Positions 32,356 to 41,662 of a DNA stretch of 64,000 nt are shown piece by piece (positions within the stretch are counted from its first letter, which is position 1; each line of letters opens with the position of its first letter). The stretch covers positions 79,711 through 143,710 of the forward strand of contig JADKIC010000014.1 in NCBI GenBank assembly GCA_016721435.1. The letters are read 5' to 3'. This DNA is from Bacteroidota bacterium. Its GTDB lineage: Bacteria; Bacteroidota; Bacteroidia; AKYH767-A; OLB10. The notes under the pieces were generated by a model, which made no database searches, was not told where the DNA came from, and saw only the letters and a list, made by a program, of their open reading frames with translations. Position numbers and translations under genes: made by a program.

Positions 32356-32762
32356 TAATTGAAATTAAATCTTCGGGATATTATTGATGGGGGTTAAAGT
32401 GTTGAGTCGAAAACAATCAAATTTGATTTGAAAATTTGAAAATGGGTTAATTTGAAGATGTGATGTATGAATGATTAAATTAATGAAGTTACAGCGGCTC
32501 CCTCCTTGGGCTCCGAAGCTTCAGCGAAGGAGACGGTCTTCGTAGCTTCATCGAAGGAGACGGTCTTCGTAGCTTCATCGAAGGAGACCACGACTCTGCG
32601 ACTCCCTCGGGCAACGAAGCTTTTAGCGAAGGAGACTGCGAGACACCTTTTAACTTGCTATCCGATTGACAAAAAACAGACTACCGAAAAATATTGATGA
32701 GAATTCAGATTAATAGTGATCGTCTTCTTAATTGCAATTAGTTTTTCCGTAATTTTATTGTG
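32356..32762. other. Intergenic region with 27-bp direct repeat
   Basis: This 407-bp gap contains a run of a 27-bp unit GAAGGAGACGGTCTTCGTAG(CTTCATC) repeated twice exactly (32526-32552, 32553-32579), with partial copies on each side up to about 32640 that include GCGAAGGAGAC. It makes a 63-codon plus-strand frame that looks accidental. The last 100 bp are AT-rich and probably hold the promoter of the next gene. Confidence 0.65.
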
Positions 32763-34293
32763 ATGAAAAAATTCTTTTGCGCTTTGGTGTTGATGACTGC
32801 GGTTGTTGGGGGTGGGAAGACATACGCTCAGTTTAACAATAATACTTGGGTTTTTGGGGATAGTGCTGGAATTCGTTGGCAAGGTTTTCCTAAGATTCCA
32901 ACTAATTTTAAATCGCAAGTTGATTGGAGAAATGGAGTAACAAATATCAGTGATTCGTCAGGAGTTTTACTTTATTCTACTTTACTAAACAATATTTTGC
33001 CGATAAATGGATATATATGGAATAAATATCATGAACCTGTATCAGGAGCAAATTTAATTAAGGGGAACTCATGGTATCATGCCGGATTGTTTTTGCCAGT
33101 TCCAGGTTCTGATTCATTAATATATTTATTTACAGCAAGTGTCACTTCAAGTAGCCCCTACGGTCTATATTATACAACTGTAAACTACAAAGCCAATAAC
33201 GATAGCGGCATTGTCATCCAAAAAAATGTAATGCTAAATAATCTACCTGCATTCGATGCCTTAATGGCTGTTCGCCATGGGAATGGTAGAGATTGGTGGT
33301 GGATTTTTCAGTGGTGGAATGCACCAAACGGTACTACCTTAACAAATGAATACTATATATATTTAATAAATGAGACAGGTATAAATGGTCCTTTAACCAG
33401 AGTATTGATTGGATCATAGCACTGGTGGAGGGCATTTAATTTTCAATAGTGAAGGAAGTAAATTCGCCCAAATATCATGGAAGGGGCAAATTCAACTCTG
33501 CGATTTTGACAGATGCAGCGGTCAGATTACTTCCTTTACTGCAATTCAGCCTGAAGGACCGGGGCCATTCCCATTAATATTTTCAAGCTGTGCCTTTTCA
33601 CCCAATGAAAGGTTCTTATATGTTTGTGAAGCCTCACTCAGCACGCAACCTTCTACAATATGGCAATATGATTTAACAGCAAGTAATATTGCTAACTCTA
33701 AAGTCGCTGTAGGAGTTTTTAGTGATCCTGATATGGGAGCACATTCCATTCTACTTGCCCCCGATGGAAAAATATACATTTCAGCATTTGATAAAAACTA
33801 TTCCTGGCCATATCCGGATACTAGTACAGCATTCACTACCATCAACTCAAACCTCAGCGTCATCAACCAACCCGATTCACTCGGTCTCGCCTGCGATTTT
33901 CAACCGTTTAGTTTTTACCTTGGTGGTGCCAGAACTTACTTCGGCCTTCCCAACAATCCCGATTACGAACTCGGCGCTTATGGGTGCCTGCCTTGTGATA
34001 CGCTGAGTGTTGGGGTGGATGATAATGTACCGGATCAGGAGATGTTTTTTCAGGCATGGTACAATAGCGAGTGGAATATGATTCATGTCAACGCCTCTAA
34101 ACTCAAAGGAAGAACGGGGAGTTTGCGGTTGTTTGATATGGAAGGGAGGTTGGTGTTTGAGAAAAAAGTGGAGGTGATAGCGGGAGGGTATGTGACGGGA
34201 GAGATACCGATGAATGGGGTGGCGAATGGGGTTTATTTTGTCAATTTAATTACTGATTCGGAAAGTGTTTCGTCGAAGATTGTCAAATTTTAG
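32763..34293 (+). CDS. Secreted T9SS type A sorting domain protein, one indel
   Basis: Two frames (32763-33419 and 33409-34293) form one protein of about 510 residues. One extra T near 33413 explains the break and restores IGSSTGGGHLIFN. It begins with a signal peptide (MKKFFCALVLMTAVVGGGKTYAQ). The body has propeller-like blades (WVFGDSAGIRW, FSPNERFLYVCEAS, ILLAPDGKIYISAFDK) and ends with a T9SS type A-like domain (SLRLFDMEGRLVFEKKVEV ... SKIVKF). The N-terminal NNNTWVFGDSAGI pattern is common in gliding-motility-associated cargo of Bacteroidota. Probably surface-exposed; the exact role is unknown. Confidence 0.83.
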
Positions 34294-34479
34294 GTTTCAA
34301 TAGTATTTTTTGCTGCTTGCTGCTTGCCTCTGGCTGCTTGCTTTTTACTGCGCCTCTTAAAAACTCTGCGGCTCTGCTCCCGATAGCTATTGGGATCTGC
34401 GTGAAACCAAAGATGTTGCTTTCTATTTGAAAATATTTATATTACCGAAAATATTAAATGATTTTAGATGAATGAAGAT

Positions 34480-34647
34480 TTTCGTCCTCGAAGGAATTTT
34501 TCTTTTTAACCACTAAGGCACTAAGAGCACTAAGGATCACGGAGGACTTTTCTTAACACAAGAATTCTAAATACTTCAAAACATTCATCAACTCATCAAT
34601 TCATCAATTCATCAATTCCATTTAGGTCTTTAGGTTTAGTAAAAATT
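34480..34647 (-). repeat. Dispersed 3'-end-associated repeat, copy 2
   Basis: This sequence directly follows the stop of the minus-strand NifU-domain gene and matches the sequence after priA (24030-24195) in inverted window orientation, i.e. the same orientation relative to the gene. Shared blocks include the AATTGATG run, GATGAATGTTTTGAAG, CCTCCGTGAT and CTTAGTGCCTTAGTGGTTA. Between it and the preceding gene (34294-34479) there is a degenerate GCTTGCTGC-type simple repeat and nothing coding. Confidence 0.68.
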
Positions 34648-34890
34648 TTATTCCACCGCTTCCACTGCTTTCAGTCCGGGAATTGCTTTGAGAAGCGATT
34701 GTTCTACGCCGGCTTTAAGGGTCATCATGCTCATGGAGCAGGAGCTGCAGGCGCCTTCGAGGCGGACACGGACAATCATATCTTCTGTGACTTCAACAAA
34801 ACTGATGTTGCCGTTATCGGCTTCAAGGTAGGGGCGTAATTGTGCCAGCGTTTCTTCGATTCGGGAAATCAATTGGGGGTCTTTGTTCAT
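34648..34890 (-). CDS. NifU C-terminal domain iron-sulfur scaffold protein
   Basis: The 80-residue protein is a stand-alone Nfu domain. The CSSC motif (GACSSCSMSMMTLK) is the CxxC motif used to hold a [4Fe-4S] cluster for transfer to apoproteins. The conserved N-terminal pattern ETLAQLRPYLEADNGNISF corresponds to the LRPxLxxDGG segment of the family. It follows mrp by 8 bp on the same strand, and Mrp and Nfu proteins are both Fe-S cluster carriers, so the pair probably acts in Fe-S delivery. Confidence 0.92.
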   Translation of the reverse strand: MNKDPQLISRIEETLAQLRPYLEADNGNISFVEVTEDMIVRVRLEGACSSCSMSMMTLKAGVEQSLLKAIPGLKAVEAVE

Positions 34891-34898
34891 CTTAAGGT

Positions 34899-35995
34899 TT
34901 AACCGATTGTTTCCAATTTCTGAGTGGGATGCTGACTTGCATTTCTGATGGCAATTTGTTGTGCAACGTTACCGGCTACCGTTAAGAAAGCCATAGCCGC
35001 AGGATGATCCTGATCCATGACCATTGGAATGCCATTGTCTCCGCCTTCACAAATGGATTGTACCAGCGGTATTTCTCCGAGGAAGGGGATGTGTAATTCC
35101 TCCGCCAGTTTTTTGCATCCTCCTTTTCCAAAAATATAATATTTGTTTTCGGGTAATTCTTTCGGTGTAAAATAAGACATGTTTTCAACGATACCGATGA
35201 TCGGAACTTTGATAGAGTCCATGCCGAACATGGCAATTCCTTTCCGTGCATCTGCTAATGCTACATTTTGTGGTGTAGAAACAATGACAGCGCCCGTTAC
35301 CGGTACTGTGGCTACCAATGTGAGATGGATATCGCTTGTGCCGGGAGGAAGGTCGATGAAGAGATAATCCAGCTCTCCCCAGTCGGCATCCATGAACAAT
35401 TGGCGCAGCGCTTTGGAAGCCATCGGTCCTCTCCATACAATGGCTTGCGATGGGTCAGTAAGAAAGCCAATGGAAAGAACTTTCACTCCGAATTTTTCTA
35501 CAGGAAGCATCATTGGCGTCCGTCTTTTTCAGAGATAAAAAGTCGCTCATGCTTTATATCGAATATGATGGGCTGGGAGGGACCGAAAATATCCGCGTCA
35601 ATCAATCCAACTTTTGCACCTGTTTGGGCCATAGCTACGGCCAGATTCGCCGCAACAGTGGATTTCCCGACACCGCCTTTTCCTGAAGCCACAGCTATGA
35701 TATTCCTGACTCCCGGTAACTGTTCTTCGCTCTCAGGACGTTTGGTGGTCACATTCGCCGTCATGTTTACCGTCACCTCTGCATCTTTGTCTACAAAATG
35801 GATGATGGCGTTCCGGCAGGCGTTGGCGATTAACTCTTTTAACGGACAAGCAGGCGTGGTCAGCACCACGGTAAAACTGACTTTTTTACCATCTACTTCC
35901 ACATCTTTAATCATGTTCAAGGTCACCAGATCTTTTTTGAGATCCGGTTCTTCCACATTTCTTAGCGCATCTATTACTTGTTCGTTGGTAATCAT
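34899..35995 (-). CDS. mrp: Mrp/NBP35 family P-loop ATPase (iron-sulfur carrier), one frameshift
   Basis: About 365 residues. The order is an N-terminal MIP18/DUF59 domain (residues 1-90; VEEPDLKKDLVTLNMIKDV, CPLKELI), then the P-loop domain with deviant Walker A ASGKGGVGKSTVAANLA and LIDADIFGPSQP, and later LIVRGPM-type VWRGPMASKAL and LFIDLPPGTSDIHLTL. The frame breaks near 35516; adding one C restores EKDGRPMMLPVEKFGVKV. In this family it acts as a Fe-S cluster scaffold or carrier. It is followed 8 bp downstream by the NifU-domain gene. Confidence 0.94.
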
Positions 35996-36143
35996 TTTCG
36001 GTTTTTTTACTGTAACAATTAAAGTAGAATCAGGATATGCAAATTTAGAAATAATACCCCGCCGAATACATGATTATTGAATTATAAAATGAATTTAAAA
36101 GTTGATTATGCTATTCTTGACTTCCTTGCCGGGGCACCTTAAA

Positions 36144-36281
36144 TTAAAATCCAAAGAGTTCTTTGACTTTTCGTTTTTCGTCAGATAGTAACAAAGGACG
36201 TGTTATCAGTTCATGGTTAGGCCTTAGAAGGCTGATTTCATGGATCTTTTGAATGATTTCTATGACGCCCTCCAGACTCAT
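36144..36281 (-). CDS. Possible 45-residue small protein
   Basis: A small frame with ATG at 36281 and stop at 36144 encodes MSLEGVIEIIQKIHEISLLR and then PNHELITRPLLLSDEKRKVKELFGF (45 residues). The sequence is amphipathic and protein-like, unlike the repeat DNA around it. I do not recognise a family. It could be the C-terminal remnant of a lost gene or a real small protein. It lies in a 1-kb gap between mrp and the next gene. Confidence 0.3.
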   Translation of the reverse strand: MSLEGVIEIIQKIHEISLLRPNHELITRPLLLSDEKRKVKELFGF

Positions 36282-36493
36282 TCTTGATTTCTTTCCCTTA
36301 AGACTTCATCCTGGTACTTTATATATTTTAAATCCCACAAAATTCAAGCAACAAGGTGTTGATACTTGATTTGTTACACCGACCACTTCTGAGAAAGGTG
36401 AACTGTATTCATATGAAAACAACTTAAAAGTATGTTTCCTGTGTACTTCATGACAACGTTAGATCAACAGACCGGGCATAGACCTTTCTTCCA

Positions 36494-36641
36494 CAACAGC
36501 CCTGTAGGGGCGGTATCTCTGTAACAAACAAAGTCCACCTATCCATATAACCGCCGGCACCCGACCTTAGGTCGGGTGCCGGCATTGGTGGGAGAAAAGG
36601 ATATCCTTTCTTACAGAGATACCGCCCCTACAGGGCTGTTG
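36494..36641. repeat. 148-bp MITE-like palindromic element
   Basis: Perfect 31-bp terminal inverted repeats (36494-36524 and 36611-36641, beginning CAACAGCCCTGTAGGGGCGG) enclose a second perfect palindrome of 15-bp arms at 36553-36583 (GCCGGCACCCGACCT, one-base centre). The element has no coding capacity. The nested arrangement could fold into a long hairpin or cruciform. It lies in a 1-kb gene-free stretch. Outside it, 36000-36143, 36282-36493 and 36642-36950 show nothing convincing. Confidence 0.9.
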
Positions 36642-36950
36642 CCAAAAGATATGTTAGCCGAGTGCTGACCTTTAGTTCGGCTGGAACCGGGTGAGCGTAG
36701 AGAAGCTGAAATGTACACTGAGTTCTGACAGAATTACCACTACTACAAAGCTTGTACGACATAGATTCCGGGACATGCATAAAGCTATGACTAAACACAA
36801 CCGGGACTCCCTGAGTCACCCAAGAATTTTCAGTATAATGCTGTTTTTCTATTCATTGCAAAATCAATCTTTTTTTATGCGGAAGTCAGGAGAGTTGATT
36901 ATGCTATATGATCAGGTTTTGAATTTCCCGGAGCACGATTCCTAAAAACG

Positions 36951-36987
36951 ATCAACCCCTTATTATCAGGCGTAATAAGGGGTTGAT
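36951..36987 (-). terminator. Rho-independent terminator
   Basis: A perfect 15-bp stem (ATCAACCCCTTATTA at 36951-36965, with 36973-36987) and a 7-nt loop lie 26 bp after the stop of the minus-strand gene at 37014. On that strand the stem is followed by CGTTTTTAG, a T5 run. Confidence 0.85.
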
Positions 36988-37013
36988 GTATGGGTAGGAA
37001 TACCGGGCGATAT

Positions 37014-37550
37014 TTATATTTTTCTTTTAATCAGGGAAGGAGATGCCCATCTCACTAAGGCAAATCCACCAAAAAACATAAGATTGTAGAATAAGTCACC
37101 CATCACTGTTCCTTTGAAGAAGGGAATCGCTGCAATATAACAGTTCGCTAAGCCCTGTGAAGTGTATCCGTAATAACCGGTGAGCCATGTTCCGAAATTA
37201 GTAAGGAAGAAAAATAACATCGATCCCAATAAAGAGGCCACCATAATGGTTTGGCGTTGCTCTCTTCCACGGAGGAAGAATCCCAAAAAGGTAATGAGCA
37301 CGATGCTTCCATATACCCATATCATCTCCGGATAAAAGCCGGTTCCGTTTTTAAGTTCGAGGAGAATATCGCTTAAAAACATTGCCGTGATCGGGATGAT
37401 GAAGGACAGTCGCTTGTCAAGGAGATAGGTTCCTCCGAATAAAGCCATGGCGGCTAACGGAGTGAAGTTCATCGGGTGCGGAAGGAGTCGGGAAAGTGCT
37501 CCGAGAAGTATAAATACTGAAATGAGTTTGATTCGTCCGTCGATTTGCAT
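37014..37550 (-). CDS. DUF6580-like small integral membrane protein
   Basis: About 178 residues with five to six hydrophobic helices. The N-terminus reads MQIDGRIKLISVFILLGAL, and the segment SRLLPHPMNFTPLAAMALFGG is a strong family-like motif (RLLPHxxNFTPxxAxALFGG) of DUF6580 proteins, which resemble substrate-binding S components of ECF transporters. The later FGTWLTGYYGYTSQGLANCY also fits. The ATG at 37550 is preferred. It is followed by a strong terminator, so it is probably its own unit. No ECF ATPase is adjacent. Confidence 0.78.
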   Translation of the reverse strand: MQIDGRIKLISVFILLGALSRLLPHPMNFTPLAAMALFGGTYLLDKRLSFIIPITAMFLSDILLELKNGTGFYPEMIWVYGSIVLITFLGFFLRGREQRQTIMVASLLGSMLFFFLTNFGTWLTGYYGYTSQGLANCYIAAIPFFKGTVMGDLFYNLMFFGGFALVRWASPSLIKRKI

Positions 37551-37690
37551 GGCTGATAATTTATGCTGCGAATATACCACTAACATTTTATTCGCTGCAA
37601 AGTTTTTGAATAATATGTCCGGAATGGCTGTAGAATAGCTCCTCTACACGACGACAAACAACCTTGTTTTGAAAGATACTCAAGTCGTCG

Positions 37691-38440
37691 TTAAACCTGT
37701 TCTTCCGGCATCTGCCATATTCTCCAGCTTTCTTCCGCCTGCCGGATTAGCATATCATAACCGTTGAGGGTGGCAGCACCGTACATTTTCCCCTTTTTGA
37801 GAAACAGGGTTTCGGCGGGATTATAGACGAGGTCAAAGAGTAAATGGTATTTATCTATGCCTTCATAGGGAATATCAGGACAGGTCTCCGTATCCGGAAA
37901 AGTACCCAGCGGAGTGGTGTTGATCAATAAAGGTGCATTTCTGATATCCAGATTGGTCAGAGCGGAATAGGGGAGTGCAGGCGATGAAGATGTATGCCTG
38001 GAGATGAACTGAAATTCTATTCCCAGTTCCGCTAACACATAGGCCACGGCTTTGGAGGCTCCTCCCGTACCAAAGATCAAGGCGCGGCTATGACAGGCGC
38101 GTAAATGGGGTTTAATACTTTCTCTGAATCCGGTAATATCTGTATTGTAGCCGATAAGCTTACCATTCTTTAGACACTTTACCGTATTGACGGCATTGAC
38201 CTTCGCGGCATCTCCCAATACTTCATCCAGAAAAGGAATGATAGCTGATTTATAGGGAATGGTGACATTGAATCCACTGAGCTGTTCGGCTGCAGCCAAT
38301 GCGCGGATATTTTCAATAGCATCGGTTTCAATATTGATATAACTAAAACCGGAAAGTCCTTCCCTTTCAAATTTAGCGTTGAACCAGGCCTTCGAAAAGG
38401 AATGCCCGAGTTTTTTTCCTGCCAGGGCGTAAACCGGCAT
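37691..38440 (-). CDS. aroE: Shikimate dehydrogenase
   Basis: The 249-residue enzyme reduces 3-dehydroshikimate with NADPH in the aromatic amino acid pathway. Shikimate-site motifs are GKKLGHSFSKAWFN (about 8-21) and NVTIPYKSAI (about 58-67, with the catalytic Lys); NAVNTVK follows. The NADP-binding loop is FGTGGASKAVAYVL (about 123-136). The C-terminal NGYDMLIRQAEESWRIW matches the family. Its ATG overlaps the dedA stop by one base (TAATG), so translation is coupled. It is the last gene of the five-gene operon. Confidence 0.96.
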   Translation of the reverse strand: MPVYALAGKKLGHSFSKAWFNAKFEREGLSGFSYINIETDAIENIRALAAAEQLSGFNVTIPYKSAIIPFLDEVLGDAAKVNAVNTVKCLKNGKLIGYNTDITGFRESIKPHLRACHSRALIFGTGGASKAVAYVLAELGIEFQFISRHTSSSPALPYSALTNLDIRNAPLLINTTPLGTFPDTETCPDIPYEGIDKYHLLFDLVYNPAETLFLKKGKMYGAATLNGYDMLIRQAEESWRIWQMPEEQV

Positions 38441-39089
38441 TATTTCTTTTTGAATTTTTGCTGAAGCACTCCAATGATCATCGGTAGCAAGGAAAGCAAA
38501 ATGATCAGTAAAACCACCGCTTCGAAATGTCCTTTACCCATTCAATCTGTCCGAACAGATACCCGGAAACAGACATGGAACTGATCCATAAGATTCCTCC
38601 TGCAATATCATAAGGGAGGAATTTCGTCCGGTAACTCATCTGTCCCAATCCCGCAACAAAGGGAGTGAATGTTCTGACAATGGGAACAAAACGCGCCATG
38701 ATGATCGCCTTGGTGCCATGTTTCTCAAAAAATGCATGGGTATCATCAATGTATTTTTGTTTTACCAAACGTCGACCGCCGATTTTTAATTCCGTCGCCT
38801 TTAATCCAAAATATTTACCGATGAAATAATTGGTATTATCACCGAGGATAGCGGCTATGGTTAGAAGTCCGATGAGGAGAAAGAGGTTGAGTCCGTTTTC
38901 TTCGTTGGCGCAGAGGGCACCGGCAGCAAATAAGAGCGAATCACCGGGAAGGAAGGGCATGACGACCAATCCGGTTTCAACAAAAATGATCAGGAATAAT
39001 ATTCCGTAAACGGCCACCCCATATTCCTGAACCATGGTCGCCAGGTGTTCATTGATATGAAGGATAAAGTCAAGAAATTGATGAAGCAT
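38440..39089 (-). CDS. DedA/SNARE-associated family membrane protein, one frameshift
   Basis: About 216 residues with several hydrophobic helices. The family motifs are present: FVETGLVVMPFLPGDSLLF (about 36-54) and FVPIVRTFTPFVAGLGQMSY (about 127-146), with the Arg and Gly residues typical of DedA lipid scramblase/transporter proteins. The frame breaks near 38528; adding one C gives WVKDHFEAVVLLIILLSLLP and runs to a stop that overlaps the aroE start. It lies 4 bp downstream of the rhodanese gene. Confidence 0.9.
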
Positions 39090-39093
39090 AAAA

Positions 39094-39411
39094 TTAATAC
39101 GTCTCGAGGCTAGGGTCTATTTCTTTTGCGTAAGCAATGATTCCCCCTTTTAAGTTATAGAGATTTTCGAAGTTAAAACGTTTTTCCAATTCGTTGATGG
39201 CTGCGGAACTACGGGCTCCACTGCGGCAATGAACAATGACGGGAATGTCCTTCCGGATTTTATCCACTTCGGCCAGGAGGTTCCCCAATGGAATGAGTTC
39301 ACCTTCCAGGTTGCAGATATCATATTCATGTGGTTCCCGAACATCAATGATTTGAAAAGGTGTTCCATTCTCTTTCCATTCACGGAGTTCAGAGACAGTT
39401 TTTTCTTTCAT
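39094..39411 (-). CDS. Rhodanese-like domain protein
   Basis: The 105-residue single-domain protein carries the rhodanese features IIDVREPHEYDICNL (about 21-35) and active-site loop VHCRSGARSSAA (about 59-70), where the Cys is expected to carry a persulfide. It probably moves sulfane sulfur or detoxifies. It overlaps the upstream ComA-like gene by 4 bp (start 39411, stop 39408), so the two are translationally coupled. This neighbourhood hints at a role in sulfur or sulfonate chemistry but does not prove it. Confidence 0.92.
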   Translation of the reverse strand: MKEKTVSELREWKENGTPFQIIDVREPHEYDICNLEGELIPLGNLLAEVDKIRKDIPVIVHCRSGARSSAAINELEKRFNFENLYNLKGGIIAYAKEIDPSLETY

Positions 39412-40238
39412 GAGGAAGTTACAGTTTGTTTTTCAGTCACCATTTGTTGATCGGAAAGCGGGTTGTAGAGGGATTTATCTAGATACTGAAAGAAGGTATC
39501 ACTACGTAATCCCAATCGCAGCGATTCCAATGCAATCACTTCATGGGGTGCAATATTACCCAAATTGACATCCGCTCCAAAATGTTTGATGAAATAGACC
39601 TGCTGCGACTTTTGTGGCGTCTCCCAGATGATTTTATCCACCGGAACCTTTGCAGCGATTTTGTTGATCAACACCACATGTGCCTTGCCGTTAGGCCGGT
39701 AAATTCCTACGGTGCCACTCTCGCGTGCTTCTGCAATGACTTTCCAGGCACCAGCCTGCAACTCGGTATTCATCATCTCAATCCACTTATTAGGGCGGAT
39801 GAGGATGCCTTCTTCTTTAGAACCCACCTCACTGATCACGGTAAGTCTTTTGCTGAGGCGATGGATATAATGGCATTTTTCCTGATGAGGCATGGTGATG
39901 GATCCATCGGAAACTTCCGCATACTCCATTTTAAATTTATCAACGATTCTTAAATATTCATCAAACTGACCTCTGATGATAAACGCTTCTAGAAGAGTAC
40001 CACCAAAATAAACGGGAATACCCACTTCTCTGAAGAAAGCCAGTTTACGATCAAGAAGTGGAGTGATGAGCGAACTGCCAAAGCCTAATTTTACAATATC
40101 AATATACTCCCCCGAAGCATCGATCATGTCTTCACACTCCCGAATGCTTAATCCTTTATCCATTACCATCGTTAACCCGGACTTCCTTGGCTTTTCAGCC
40201 CGTACAGGTATGTGTGAAAGGTCAAAGTTTTTTGTCAT
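39408..40238 (-). CDS. Phosphosulfolactate synthase-like protein (ComA family)
   Basis: The 276-residue protein belongs to the ComA TIM-barrel family, which adds sulfite to phosphoenolpyruvate to make (2R)-phosphosulfolactate, first step of coenzyme M synthesis in methanogens. Visible family stretches are EYIDIVKLGFGSS, VYFGGTLLEAFIIRG, YAEVSDGSITMPH and VISEVGSKEEG. There are no ComB or ComC homologues nearby, so the product in this bacterium is uncertain; a sulfonate or sulfonolipid pathway is an inference. It overlaps the TPR gene upstream and the rhodanese gene downstream by 4 bp each. Confidence 0.88.
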   Translation of the reverse strand: MTKNFDLSHIPVRAEKPRKSGLTMVMDKGLSIRECEDMIDASGEYIDIVKLGFGSSLITPLLDRKLAFFREVGIPVYFGGTLLEAFIIRGQFDEYLRIVDKFKMEYAEVSDGSITMPHQEKCHYIHRLSKRLTVISEVGSKEEGILIRPNKWIEMMNTELQAGAWKVIAEARESGTVGIYRPNGKAHVVLINKIAAKVPVDKIIWETPQKSQQVYFIKHFGADVNLGNIAPHEVIALESLRLGLRSDTFFQYLDKSLYNPLSDQQMVTEKQTVTSS

Positions 40239-41662
40239 GATCGTCCTCCTTTATTAAGAATAATTGATTTGATTCTATCGTCTGCTTCCAGTGAAGGAAT
40301 CAGGTCGTATATAATAGCATGTCCTTCCGGAAATGTGTCGAGGGTTTCTGCTAAACGTTCGTAGGCTTCCTGCTTATACCCTGAAAGATAGAGGTAGCAA
40401 ACCTGTCTGTATTTAATTTCCGCATTATCCGGATGATAAAACATGGCGGTATTGATCAATTCGGATGCTTCGAAGGGCCTGTTCAATTCTGAAAGTAATT
40501 CGGAATAGGCGATCCAGCCCTCTTCATTTTCCGGATCGTAATCGATTACCTTTTTATAACATTCTTCAGCTTCTTCAAAATTATTTAATCGGTATTCGCA
40601 GTCACCCAACGCCAGCCAGTACTCTCCATTCTGATCATCCAGCTCAAGGGCTTTTTTGATATAATGAATGGCTTCGTACCATCTGTCTTCTTCTTCGTAA
40701 GTAACGCCGATACCATACCAGGCCTGCGACATCTCCGGACTCAGCTTGACGGCCTTCTTGTAATGTACTCTGGCCGTTTCCATATCCTGGAGATTTTCAT
40801 GGCATTCTCCGATATTATAATAGGTGAAAGCATCCGGTTTACAATATTCAAAAGCGAGTTTATAGCGGTCGATGGCTTCCTGAAAACGCTCCAGCATCGC
40901 AAGGGCTTGTGCCATGTCCAAATGTGCCGGTGCAAAATCTTCCTTAATCAGGAGACAATAATCATAAGCTACTAATGCCTGTTCAAACTGACTTTGCTTT
41001 CCATAGAGGTCAGCCAGATAATACCAGAGCATGTAGCCATAGGGATGTTCGTCAATGAGTCGCTTGTAAAATTCAATCCCCTCACTTAAACGGTGACTGA
41101 ATTCAAGACTGACAATCATCTCTTCCATCGCCACCTCATTGGAAGGATTCGCCAGCAGACAGAGTTTATAATAATCCACTGCTTTTGAATACTCCGCCAT
41201 ATTCTGATACGTAATAGCGAGACTCAGGTAAATATCGTCCTTCTGATCATCGGCCATTTCGAGCGCCTTCCGGTAACTGGCGATAGCACGATTGTATTTT
41301 TCGAGTGTGTTATAGATATTGCCACGGATCAAATGCACTTCAACATCAAAAGGATTGACGTGTTCAATTTTCTCCAATAGTTGCAAAGCTTTTTGTTCCT
41401 GACCCATCAAGGCGTACAATTGCGCCTCCTTCAACGTGAAATTCACGGAATGGGGGTGAAGCGTATGGGCATACTTCGTCACCTCAAGCGACTTCTCATA
41501 CTCAAATCTATCTATAAAGTGATCAATAATTTTCACGAGAGCGTCCACATCAAAAAAATACTTCTCTTGTCGTTCGCGCATCTCCTCATATTTCTCAACG
41601 GATTTCTGAATTAATTCAGAGTTCTCATCCTGTTGTTCCATGTCGTCATCATCTTCCTCCAT
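40235..41662 (-). CDS. Tetratricopeptide repeat protein
   Basis: The 475-residue soluble protein consists of about 11-12 TPR units of 34 residues, with the usual W/G/Y/A/P pattern (for example SYRKALEMADDQKDDIYLSL, YYLADLYGKQSQFEQALVAY, AWYGIGVTYEEEDRWYEAIH). It starts with an acidic segment (MEEDDDDMEQQDENSEL). No signal peptide is seen, so it is probably a cytoplasmic scaffold. It is the first gene of the operon TPR-ComA-rhodanese-DedA-AroE and overlaps the next gene by 4 bp (ATGA). Confidence 0.93.
   Translation of the reverse strand: MEEDDDDMEQQDENSELIQKSVEKYEEMRERQEKYFFDVDALVKIIDHFIDRFEYEKSLEVTKYAHTLHPHSVNFTLKEAQLYALMGQEQKALQLLEKIEHVNPFDVEVHLIRGNIYNTLEKYNRAIASYRKALEMADDQKDDIYLSLAITYQNMAEYSKAVDYYKLCLLANPSNEVAMEEMIVSLEFSHRLSEGIEFYKRLIDEHPYGYMLWYYLADLYGKQSQFEQALVAYDYCLLIKEDFAPAHLDMAQALAMLERFQEAIDRYKLAFEYCKPDAFTYYNIGECHENLQDMETARVHYKKAVKLSPEMSQAWYGIGVTYEEEDRWYEAIHYIKKALELDDQNGEYWLALGDCEYRLNNFEEAEECYKKVIDYDPENEEGWIAYSELLSELNRPFEASELINTAMFYHPDNAEIKYRQVCYLYLSGYKQEAYERLAETLDTFPEGHAIIYDLIPSLEADDRIKSIILNKGGRS

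Noticed and set aside
32506..32697. 63-codon plus-strand frame
   Set aside because: It is made of the translated 27-bp direct repeats (KETVFVASS units) and low-complexity sequence.
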